Assembly: GCA_028564705.1 (NCBI GenBank)
Contig: JAPXFQ010001936.1
Span: forward strand, 889,258 to 953,257
DNA length: 64,000 bases
Reading direction: 5' to 3'
Source of the DNA: Apricaphanius iberus
Taxonomy: Eukaryota > Chordata > Actinopteri > Cyprinodontiformes > Aphaniidae
A program made the position numbers and the translations under genes. The notes beneath the pieces are model-generated. The model did no database searches. It saw only the letters and a program-made list of their open reading frames with translations, and was not told where the DNA came from. This document shows, one piece after another, positions 24,601 to 36,600 of this stretch; the stretch's first letter is position 1, and each line of letters begins with the position of its first letter.

Positions 24601-27600
24601 GTTGTGGTGAGGGCCAACTACTGCCTGGAGTGTCATGAGAGCCTGCAGGTGAGTACTGCGGTGATGCTAAAAACGCGCCAGAAGCTCTATGCTGATTGGT
24701 TGTAACCCCGTCCCTCCCCTGCTCTCAGACTTACGTTAAAGGAGCTACTGCGCTTCACAAGCTGCTGCCTACAGGGGGCGTCGTTCTGACCACAGAGGAG
24801 AGGTACATGGAGATGGTGGACCAATGCTATCCTGATGACAGCAGTGAGTAGAACCCCCAGCAGATGTTGATGTGTCCTATTTAACTTCCTCTGACTAGGA
24901 AAACAAGATGATCGTTATCTCCATGGTGATTGTTATCTCCATGGTGATAGTTATCAACTTTCTGTCCCTTTAACTCTGTTAACAAATATTCTGAATGAAC
25001 GTGTTGGTGAAGACAAGCGTGGATTTCCCAGATGGGTCCCACTTCTACGTTCTTCATTCAGTTTAGCGATCGTCTCTTTACATGATTATTTTTTACGTTG
25101 ATGACTCTCAGTTTTATAGCCAGATATCCATCCGTCCATCCATCCATCCATTGGTCAATCAGCCATCCATCCATTGGTCAATCATCCATCCATCCATTGG
25201 TCAATCATCCATCCATCCATCAATCATCCATCCGTCCATCCATCCATTGGTCAATCATCCATCCATCCGTCAATCATCCATCCGTCCATCCATCCATTGG
25301 TCAATCATCCATCCATCCATTGGTCAATCATCCATCCATCCATCCATCCATTGGTCAATCATTCATCCATCCATTGGTCAATCATCCATCCATCCATTGG
25401 TCAATCATCCATCGATCCGTCAATCAACCATCCGTCCATCCATCCATTGGTCAATCATCCATCCATCCATCCGTCAATCATCCATCCGTCCATCCATCCA
25501 TTGGTCAATCATCCATCCATCCATCCGTCAATCATCCATCCGTCCATCCATCCATTGGTCAATCATCCATCCATCCATCCGTCAATCATCCATCCGTCCA
25601 TCCATCCATTGTTCAATCATCCATCCATCCATTGGTCAATCATCCATCCATCCATCCATTCATTGGTCAATTATGCATCTATCCATTGGTCAATCATTCA
25701 TCCATCCATCAATCATCCATCCGTCCATCCATCCATTGGTCAATCATCCATCCATCCGTCAATCATCCATCCGTCCATCCATCCATTGTTCAATCATCCA
25801 TCCATCCATTGGTCAATCATCCATCCATCCATCCATCCATTGGTCAATCATCCATCCATTCATTGGTCAATCATCCATCCATCCGTCAATCATCCATCCG
25901 TCCATCCATCCATTGTTCAATCATCCATCCATCCATTGGTTAATCATCCATCCATCCATCCATCCATTGGTCAATCATCCATCCATTCATTGGTCAATTA
26001 TGCATCTATCCATTGGTCAATCATCCATCCATCCATCAATCATCCATCCGTCCGTCCATCCATTGGTCAATCCTCCATCCATCCATTGGTCAATCAGCCA
26101 TCCATCCATTGGTCAATCATCCATCCATCCATCCATCCATTAGTCAATCATCCATCCATTAGTCAATCATCCATCCATCCATCCATCCATTAGTCAATCA
26201 TCCATCCATCCATCCATCCATCCATTAGTCAATCATCCATCCATCCATTTATTGGTCAATCATCCATCCATCCATTGGTCAATTATCCATGCATCCATCC
26301 ATGCATCCATTAGTCAATCATCCATCCATCCATCTATTGGTCAATCATCCATCCATCCATCCATCTATTGGTCAATCATCCATCCATTCATCCATCCATC
26401 AGTTCATCCATTGGTCAATCATCCATCCATCCATCCATCTATTGGTCAATCATCCATCCATTCATCCATCCATTAGTCAATCATCCATCCATCCATCCAT
26501 CTATTGGTCAATCATCCATCCATTCATCCATCCATCAGTTCATCCATTGGTCAATCATCCATCCATCCTATATCACTATATCATCACTATAATCATCTGC
26601 TATGGCTGCTATTGGTTGAGGATCAGGTTTGATGAAGAATGGATTCGGTCTCTAACCAGGAGTCTTCCTCCTGTTTCAGATTTAAAGGAGGAATTTGCAC
26701 CTCCTCTGACAGGAATGCCGGGACAGTTCCCGGTCTACCTCCGGCTGCCCTACAGGAGAGATTCATACTTCTGCTTCCGGCAGGAGGCTAAGCAGGCCGG
26801 CTTCCTCTCCATCCTGTCGGACTGCATCAAGCACCAGAACCAAGGTGGGAAAACTCAACTTCAAATGCAACAAAGACTTGGATTAGACAAATAACTAATC
26901 AGTGTTTTTTTTACTAAATACATTTTAAAAGCCAAAAGTCTTTAGCTGTTGAATCCATCTCAGTGGTAGCAGAAAACCTTCCTTTACACATGACACCTGG
27001 CAGCTACAGGAAATAAAAACTGACTTTAAAAGATCTAAACCTACCAGTTGCTATTGGGATGAATTATTAATTAAAAACTAGATCATCTGGCAGTTTTTAC
27101 TCAGTTTTAGTTTAAATACTAATGTCTAAACGCTGATCAACTCTGAACACATTATTGAACGTTTAAAGCCTGAAACTGTGAAAAATAGAATAGAATTAAA
27201 CTCTAGAACCACGAGGTTTCATCCCTATCTCTGGTTTGAGCTGCAGGTTCCTGATAATCCGCCGTGGATCTGGGGTCTAACTGCCACAGACGCAGAGCAA
27301 CGCTGAAAGAAACGTGTTTTATCCGCAGCATCACAGCCAATAATGGACGGGTTTCCTTGCTGTTGCCACGGCAACAGGCTCGCCCGAGCAGCTGGGGAAC
27401 CCTTCAGTGATGCTAACGCTGCTCTCTGTCCGTCAGACTTCCTGAAGAGGAAGACGTGTGAAGTCCAGGCGTTCCTGAAGGCTGTCCAGCTGTACCGACA
27501 GGACCGAGGCCAGTATGAGGCCTGGGACATGCTGATTGGAAGCGACGTCCGGGTCAGTGATTCCCAGCATTCCCAATACTCCCATCAGGAATACCACTCA

Positions 27601-30600
27601 TTATGGAGATGATCCAGAGGTTTACCTCCAGATCTCTCTCTTTTTTTTTACAGCACAAACAAAAAGATAATTTCTCATCTTAACATCTTTGAGTGTTTTT
27701 ATAAGTTTAAAATCTTGTGAGGATTTAAATATTTAACATTATTGATAATAAAGTTCTTTTATTTTCCTGAAAAACGTTTTTCTACCCTGATAAACCTGGC
27801 TTGCTTTGAAGGGAGCTAAAATACGCCTTCCCTGCTCTTGTTTAGCTGTTCATTAAGTTATTATAGGGATTAAACTGGTTTAACTTTCCCAGAACATCAG
27901 CTGTTATCCGTGTGCCTGCAGCCTATCGGTATGAAGAGCTGTCTGTAAAGTTACACAATCGAAAGTGAACAGCAACAATGTGCTTTATTTTTTCAAGAGA
28001 TAAATGGGAGTTCATTTTTTGACATATTTGCACCCATTTATTTATTTATCTATAAACGTCACAGTTTCAAATTAAATATTCAGGTAATTCCTTTTGGATA
28101 GCACATTTCACAACAGATGTCATCTCAAAGCACTTTACAAGAAAAGCCATTTCAATACAATTAAACAAACCAAGGATGCACCGATAACGCTCTTAATGTA
28201 TCGGTTACAGTTAACCGATACCATGAACCGACACTTAAAATTTTAGAAATTCTGCAATAATTTCACACAAAATGCATATTTTTCACTTGAAATTTTAGTT
28301 TTGTGGTCATTGCTGTTGATATTTTATGTTTTTATCTAATTCATCATCATTTGTTGTAACAATCAGAGAAGAAAATAAAACCTGTCTTCTAAATCAATGC
28401 TTTTTTTTTTGTCTGGTAGAAGTATCGGTATTGGTACTCTGTATGGCAAGCACTGAAATCCAATTATCACTATTGTTTCGGTTTTTGAAAAGTGGTATCG
28501 TTGCATCACTAATACAAAAAGTTACGTTTTCAATCAGTTAAGTTTTGTATTTAACCTTTAGCTCCAAAGTTATTTTCAGCTCCCGGCAAAAAGACATTTA
28601 GCTTCCCAATCAACAATTTAACGTGAACTTAACTACTTAGTTAGAAAGCTAAATATTTAGTTTGGAGTTAAATATTTACTTTAAGGTAAATATTTATCTA
28701 GCCAGTTTAGCTTGCAATATAAATATTTTGTTTGAAGCTAAATATATAGCTAAATGATTTAGCTTGTCAGGTGTGGTTGCTGGCTAAAGCTTCAGTTTAA
28801 AGCTAAATATTAACTAACCCATTTAACTTGGTAGCCAGTTGATCTTGCATGCTAAATCTTTAGTTGGAAGCTAACTATTAAGCTAACCTATTTAACTTGG
28901 TAGCTAAATATTTAGCTAGCCAGGTTTGATTGCTAGCTAAATCTTTAGATTGAAGCTAAATACTAAGCTAACCTTTTTACCGTGCTAGGTAAATATTCAT
29001 CTAGCAAAGTTAGCTCACAACCTAAATATTACAAATTTAGTTTACAAACTAAATATTTAATTTAAAGCTTTATTTTTAGATAGCCAGGTTTGATTGCTAG
29101 CTAAATCTTTAGATTGAAGCTAAATACTAAGCTAACCTTTTTACCGTGCTAGGTAAATATTCATCAAGCAAAGTTAGCTCACAAGCTAAATATTACACAT
29201 ATAGTTTACAAACTAAATATCTAATTTAAAGCTTAATTTTTAGCTAACCACTTTAACAAATATGGACACAATTATGACTTTGAAAAATTAACCACATTTG
29301 TTTTCTCTTATGGCAGACTAAATAACCCAAATTATTGCTATTAATTATTTACTGGGAAACTTTAAAAATGCCACAGCTCTGCATGATCAGGTCTTCAGAT
29401 GTTCTGCAGGACGTTGTGGGCAGCTTAATGTTTGAATCCCAGGAGGAGAGCAGCTCTTGTTTGTGCTCTCAGTTTCTTTGTTAGTTTCCTCGGAGCGTTT
29501 GTGGTTCTTCTAGCTGCGTTTTCCTGTGAATCCGGTCGGGAATCCACCCCCAGGCCGGCTCTGGAAACGCTCCATTGTGTCTGTAGGTGTTTGTGTTGTT
29601 TTCAGGAAGCTGAGCTCACCGCAGCGAGGCTGCCTCAGCGTTTACCCACATTTCCTGTTGCTAATAAACCCAGGAGCGGTTTGTAGTTTCTGTGTCAGGC
29701 TCCAGTTAAGTCAGAGCTGAGTAATGACTGGAATGACTGGGATGTCGGTCTTCACTCCACACCTGCAGAGTCATGCATCAGATCTGAACACTGAACCATT
29801 GTGTTTAAAGTATGCATGGCTCCACGTTTAGCCGCATGCTTTGGCTTCTTTCTAGTCCAGTTATTCTCCCAGAGACGACACCAACTGTTCTTCACAGCCG
29901 TAGCTTCATAAAAAACGATTTTTCGATAACAGGATTGGACTCCTTCTTCCAAGGACCTTCTGCCATCATCCTGGCTGGATATCTGATGGTGCGTTCACAC
30001 TGCACGCTTTGTCGGCGTCAAACGCTCACAAAGTTACTAGTTTGAAGCCTATACCTTTTTAATGCTGCGTTCACACCAACCCCAAACGGCAGCGTCCGTT
30101 GCGGCAAGATTACATGTAAAGTTTATGGTTGAGTACGTCAGAGGTCCGTCAAAGTCTCTGCGGTGCGTTGTGTACGTTGGCTCCGTCAACTTTTCTTGTC
30201 GTTTCATACGGCAACGCAAGCAACACATAAGTCCAGCAAGCGGAACTTTTGATGGACCCAACGCAGTTAACGCAGTGTGGCAACCAATCAGAGCGTCTCA
30301 CTGTAGTGATGTCACTATACACGTAACTTGAATGAACTGGATAAGAAAAAACATTTCAACAATGGAAGACAAGCTGATCATTGCCGTCTGCAATCGCAGA
30401 GAACTTTATGATCCGTCCTGGTATTTGTATGGAGACAGGAATGTAAAGGAACTTGCTCGATCCATCCGAAGATCGCTGAAGAGATCGGGGTGTCGGGTAA
30501 GTTATCAAATCTTTTCTCAACGTAGTTATAGCCCGTTTCGTTGGCTCCTGGAGCAAATTGTTAAGCTCCCCAAACTCAGATTGCGTCTGAATAATGGGGT

Positions 30601-33600
30601 GAACCCACAAACGGCGCTGATGTAGCCGAAGTCAACGTTGTCTAGCTTTATTTAGCAAATAAAGCCACGCCACTCTCTCGATACTATCCGCCAGAACCTA
30701 CGGCAACAGAAGAAGCCCCGCCCACGCGTTCTTTGTTCCTCAGATGCAAGTATTGCATGCTTTTTAGGACATGCGTCAAACTTCATCCGTTGGATGCGTT
30801 GCTCGATGCATCCGTGGGATGCGGGCTGAACGCAGCTTAACGCTTTCTCTGCCGGATGTTTTAAGCATTGATCATGGTTGGCTAAACAATGGCTACAAAG
30901 GACCTCAACAACTGCTGTGGATCTAGAACTTTAATACTCGGATCTTCAGAGAGTTCCCTGAAGCTTCCTGCTTCTTAAAGTAATCTCTAGTTGATGTAAA
31001 TGTGTAGGGTGACCCAGCTGGAACCAGGTGGGTTCAGTTCCGATCAGATGTTGACAGCTGGACGGTGTTCTGCTTTCAGGTGATGGCCAACCTGGTGATG
31101 GAGAAGCTGCTGCCGTCCCTGGGGAAGGACCTGCTGCCTCTCCTCAAAGCCAGGAAGTCCGACAGGAAGAAAGTTTGGTTTACCGTGAGTCCGTTCAGAG
31201 CTTTCAGAACTTCTAACTAAAACTCGTGATCTGGGTCTGAAGGTTGAAGGTTTTACGGCCGATCTGATGGGAAGTTTAAATTTTGTTTTTCCCAGACGAT
31301 GGAGGCGGCGTACATCCTGGTCCAGGAGTATCTGCTGGATAAACTGTCGGTGCTGAAGGACGAGTGCAGGACATCGGTCCGGCAGCAGGAGGTTCTGATG
31401 CACTCCGATATGGACCAGATCCTCAACACCAGACGGCACCTGGAGGAGAAGATCCGAGGTAAGGGATCCGTCCACAGAAGCAGGATGAAGCACCGAGGTT
31501 CTGCCAGTTCTGTTCTGACAACCGGCTCGTTTTCTGAAGCCAAAGTTTGCGAGCCGGCGGAGCGGCTGTGCTCCGAATCTGTCCAGCCCTACCTGGGCTC
31601 CGTCCTGGATGAGCTGATGGAGCCCATCAGCTCCGGCTTCCTAGACGGCCGACAGCTGATGGAGACCAAGATGGACGAGGTGTGTCAGGAAGTCCAGAAG
31701 GGAGCAGACAACGAGACGCTGAAAAAGGTGGGCTTCCTCTGCGCTGACGGTATGAATAAAGCTGGACTCTGAGTCTGAATAAGTTCCTCTACCTACCAGG
31801 CTTTCGGCGAGATGGCCAGACTGAACCTGCAGAGCTGCTACGAGAAGATCGGCTCCCTGCAGGACCGACTGAATTACCTGAAGGAGAGATTCGGCTTCTG
31901 CACCATGACGGCGGTTAGCCATTGCGCTCAGATCGACCTGCAGCAGGTATGGCCCGGTTCTCGATAGGTCCGCTGCTGGAATGTCCCGTAAATCTGGTCC
32001 TATCTCCTTGGTTTTTCCTGTCTTCCAGCTGACTGAGAATGCAGCCTACACCTTTGAGCTGCTGCTGAAGAAAGCCGTGGAGGACAACCCACAAACTGCC
32101 GGCCCCGCCGTGGAAAAGGCCAAACACAGAGTTCTGAAGGTTAGTCCATGACGAAAGGACCGAGGTCTTCCAGGGAGAGGTCCAGGGTGTCCAACACCCT
32201 CACTCAGGTTCAATAAAGGTGTTGCAGTGGTCTATTCAAAGCCCAGACCTCAGTTTCAGATGTTCTCCCTCTGTTCTTCTATCATTGCTCTGTTGATGAC
32301 CCAGTTTGGATCGAGCTTCAGCTGCTGGACAGCTAACAGAAAGCAGAAGCAAATGGTTATCTATGAGCTAGCAGATAGCAAACAGCTAGCCAACAGCCAA
32401 CAAGTAGCTAACAGCAAGCTGTAGCAAACAGCTAGCTAAAACAAAGATAACAGGAAGCTGAAGCAAACAGCTAACTAACAGCTAACAGGCTACTACAGGA
32501 AGCTAAAAGAAAGCTGAAGCAATAGCTAGCTAACTGGTAGCAGGTAGCTAACAGGAAGATTAATCAAACAGCTAGCTAACATATTACAAACAGGAAGCTA
32601 ACAGAAAATAGAAGCAAATGGTTAGCTAACAAGAAGCTAACAGAAAGCTGAAGCAAACAGCTAGCTACCACCTAAAGGGTAGCTAAAAAAAGATAACAGG
32701 AAGCTGAAGCAAACAGCTAGCTAACAGCTAACAGGCTACTACAGGAAGTTAGAAGAAAGCTGAAGCAATAGCTAGCTAACAGCTAACTGGTAGATAATAG
32801 CTAACAGGAAAGTAATGGGTAGCTGACAGGAACGTACAGCTAGATAACATGTAGGGTTGCCAACTTTCATAAATTAAAATAAGGAACGCTTATTCACCAC
32901 AGGCCGAGCTGTCCGACTCGATCGCGGGGAGGTGTGTTGCTTTCAGTGAGGGGGTCATCCAGAACGGTCATACATTAGGCTTGAAATTCTTTATTCACAT
33001 TAAACACATTAATGCATCCATGCTGTAAGTTGGGTTACAAAAATCTGCAATTAAATGCGTCCAGATAAAAAAGGAAATTCAGTACAATTTATGTTAACAA
33101 GATGCAGTGTGATCTAACACATAAAGAGAGGAACAGCAACATGAGGTCTGTCTAGCTTCTAACAATGTATTTTCAATATTTTCTTTCTAAAGCCACTCTC
33201 TGGATATATGGCAGAACACCCAAAACACCTTAAACTTGTTTATCTGCTAATTTAAATACAAATTTATGAGTGGGATGTAAAATTGTAAATTAAATTCGCT
33301 TGCATGGTTTGTTTGAACAACAATCACACCACACTAATAAGAAGGATTTCAACAGCCAGAAACCTATCCATTTTTCATTTTTCATTTTAATCTATTTATT
33401 AGCATAACAGTTAATCAGTTTGTATGATTTGTTATGTAAATTGTCATTTATATTGATTGGATAATAGGCTATGCCTAAACCTACTAGCTTAAAAAAATTA
33501 TCCACAATTAAACAAAAATAAAATTACACATGTGCGAGACAACTTGGAAAATGCAGAATAAATGTACTCCTTTTTGAATATTCTAGCATACATGCAGTAT

Positions 33601-36600
33601 TAGCCTCACAAACGTGTGTGTTATCTGTGTGCCTGCTGTGCTGTGCAGCGAGTGTTCTCAGTCGCACACATTTGTATTTCATTTTTATATAGGCTACGTA
33701 GTTAGAATTAGGTTATTGAAGCATGTCCGACAGACATGTTGGACATTTATGAAATTACGGACAAATAGCGTCCCTTATTAGTTCAAAACGGGACGCCACA
33801 TTCAATGGTAAAATACGGGACGATTCCGTATTTTAAGGGACGGTTGGCAACCCTAATAACAGGTAGCTAACTGGTAGCCAATAGCTCGCTAACAGGAAAG
33901 TAACAGGTAGCTGACAAGAAGCTAACAGGAAGTTGAAGCAAACAGCTAGCTACTAGCTAATAGAAAGCTAATATGTTGCTAAGAGGAAGCTGAAGCATAC
34001 AACTAGCTGAGGGTAACAGTAAGCTAACAAGTAGCTAGGAGTAAACAAAAGCTAACAGGAAGCTGAAACACAGATTTATAAAAATGAAACCTTTTTTTTG
34101 TTATACTAAAGGTGCTGAAAACAAAAACATAAGAGACAAAGTCTTCAAACATCTGCATAATATCTGATTATTTATGGATTATGGACACCCAGAGAGTTCC
34201 TAGGAACAACGCTCAACTCTACAATTTAACTCTGTAATTCATTGGTATATTGAAGATATCCTGGTCCAATCAGACTTCAAGGTAGCCAAGCACGCCCACA
34301 TCATCAGTCCTACACCACCGTGCTTTAAAGCAGACATGAAGTGTTTGTGTGGATCTGCTGTGATTGGTTCCGTCCGTCATCGCGATCCAACGTCTCCTCT
34401 CTGGTCTCCTCTGTCCAGAGGACATTGTCCTGGAATCCTTTAATGCATGAGGGTGGCCTTGTATATTTAGGTCTGAGACTTGAACGCGCAAGGCTGACCT
34501 CTGACCTCGTCCTCCTGCAGCAATACGACTACGACAGCAGCACGGTGAGGAAGAGGATCTTCCAGGACGCCCTGGTCTCCATCACGCTGCCCTTCATCAA
34601 GAAGAACCTGGCGGACTCGTGTAAAACCGTAAGACACGCCAGGACTTACTGTCCACCTGATTTCCTCCGTAGAATAAACTCTGAGCTGCTTAATGGGGGA
34701 ACGTTTTCCATCTTTTCTGCCAAGTTTAGTTTTAAATAAGCTAACCAACAGTGCGTAGAATTATTTTGTCTGGCTTCTCATTAAAATAAGCTTCAACCAT
34801 TAGAGTTAATATCTGCTCCTTGGTTCTTCATCCATCGATGCTAAAAACAGTAGAAAGTTGATAAGAGAACATGGAGGACGTTCAGTTACAGGGGAGCTTC
34901 ATCCCAGTCGATGACATTTGTGTAGGTTTGTCCAACAGTGTATGTCACCATAGTGAATAAACGGGGCTTCAGGTGGCCCTCGTTTGTGGAACTGAATTAT
35001 GGGAAATGAAGCTGGGATCGTTAAAGTACGCCTGACAATTAGGTTGGTTCCTGGAACGGGTAGGAACCTGATAGGTTAGGCGACGTTAACACTGCAGGTC
35101 TTAAAGAGGTGGTACTCATTTCTAGCATTCATTTACTCACCCAGACAAGTTTGGAGCCACTTGAAGTCCTTGGAGAGAAGTTTAGATCCGTTTCGGGTCA
35201 GCGAATATTCATTTAATGGGAGTTTTTGTGGCAGTCAAAGGTCAGCCTCCAAATAAGGCATTATCTGCCACAAAAATCTTTCATTTAACCAATGTTTTGT
35301 TACGAAACACTACCACTATTCCCATGGGAAATTGCTGGTTGGTTTAAGTTGGATTAAAAACCTGTAAAACACACCAGGTGAAAACAACAAATCTCCTTTT
35401 AGACGCTCTGAACTCCCAGGGGAATAGAGCTAGGGATTCATAACCAAACATTGGTGAAATGAAGGAGTTTTGCGGCAGATATGCCTTAATTAGAAGTTGG
35501 CCACCCAATAACTAACCCATTATATGAATATACGCTGATTGGTAATGGATATAAACTTCTCCTGAAGGACTCCAACTTGTCTGGGTGAGTAAATGAACGT
35601 AACATTTGCTAAAAATAACGCCCAGGTTGAAAAACGTCAACTTTTTCTTCAAATGAACCTCATTGGTGCTAAAATCTGGTTCCTGCCGAACTTCCTCTCA
35701 ACTTTGGGTAAATTCCTACATTTCCTCCAAATAAACCGTTTCTAAACCACGCTGAGTGTGAAGGCCTCAGCAGGTTGGTTTAGGTTCCGGAGTCGTACGT
35801 CTGGTTTTACCGCCTGCTGATCTTCTGGTTCTGTCGGCCCAACAGGAGCTTCAGCGTCTGGAACAGACCGTCTACAGCGACTACTCCGGCTTCATCCACA
35901 CCGAGAACGTCTACGAGAAAATCCTGCTGCAGATCCTGGACGAGGAGGTTTCTAAAGGTAGGAGCCGTCGAGCCGGATCCTCCTCCGCCTCCTCCACCGC
36001 CTCCACCTGCTAACCTCTGCCGTTTCTCTCCTGGTCCTGCAGTGGTGAAGGAAGCGGCCAGCCTCAAGAAACACAACCTGTTCACGGAGAGCAGCCGCTC
36101 CAGCCTCTCCTCCACCTCCACGCCCAGCAGCCCCGCCTCCTCCGTCAGGTCCCCCACCCAGACGGCTCCGTCTCCTCTGGCCTTCAACGGTCTGCCCCTC
36201 GGCGCCGGTAAGGAGGCGGAGAAGGAGAAAGACGCGGTGGACGGAGAGCCGAAGGAGGATTCGTCCGCAGCCGAAACACATGTGGAGGCGGGGCTTCCAG
36301 CAGCCGAAGCCCATCTGGAGGCGGGGCTTCCAGCAGCCGAAGCCCATCTGGAGGCGGGGCTTCCAGCAGCCGAAGCCATCCAATCCCTGAAGGTGGAAAA
36401 AAGCATCACAGACGGCCTGAAAGCTCCACCTTCTGCAGAAACTCCCGTCCCGTCAGAATCAGGAGACACAGCGGAGAAACTGGAGAAACTTTCCGTCCAA
36501 TCAGGAGAACCTGAACCTGAAGCCGAACCAGAAACCCAGAGCCCAGAACGTCAAGAAGAGGCGGAGATCACTGAATCAGAACCTCCAACTGTGACTGCTG

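Larger units (their letters stand above)
29988..30895 (+). mobile_element. Harbinger-like MITE (older), split by a nested element
   Basis: The left part (ggtgcgttcacactgcacgc, then tttgtcggcgtcaaacgctc) matches the left end of the element at 54931-55359. The part after 30840 (tttctctgccggatgtttt, then atggttggcta) matches that element's interior. The two parts are separated by a complete TIR element at 30063-30837. The right end is not clear. Confidence 0.65.

Noticed and set aside
25082..26193. Open frames of 281-353 codons rich in SIHPLVNHP
   Set aside because: Low-complexity CCAT array in niban1 intron 4, no domain and overlapping frames.
31044..31922. Minus-strand frames of 93-149 codons across niban1 exons 7-10
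   Set aside because: Shadows of real exons that run through introns.
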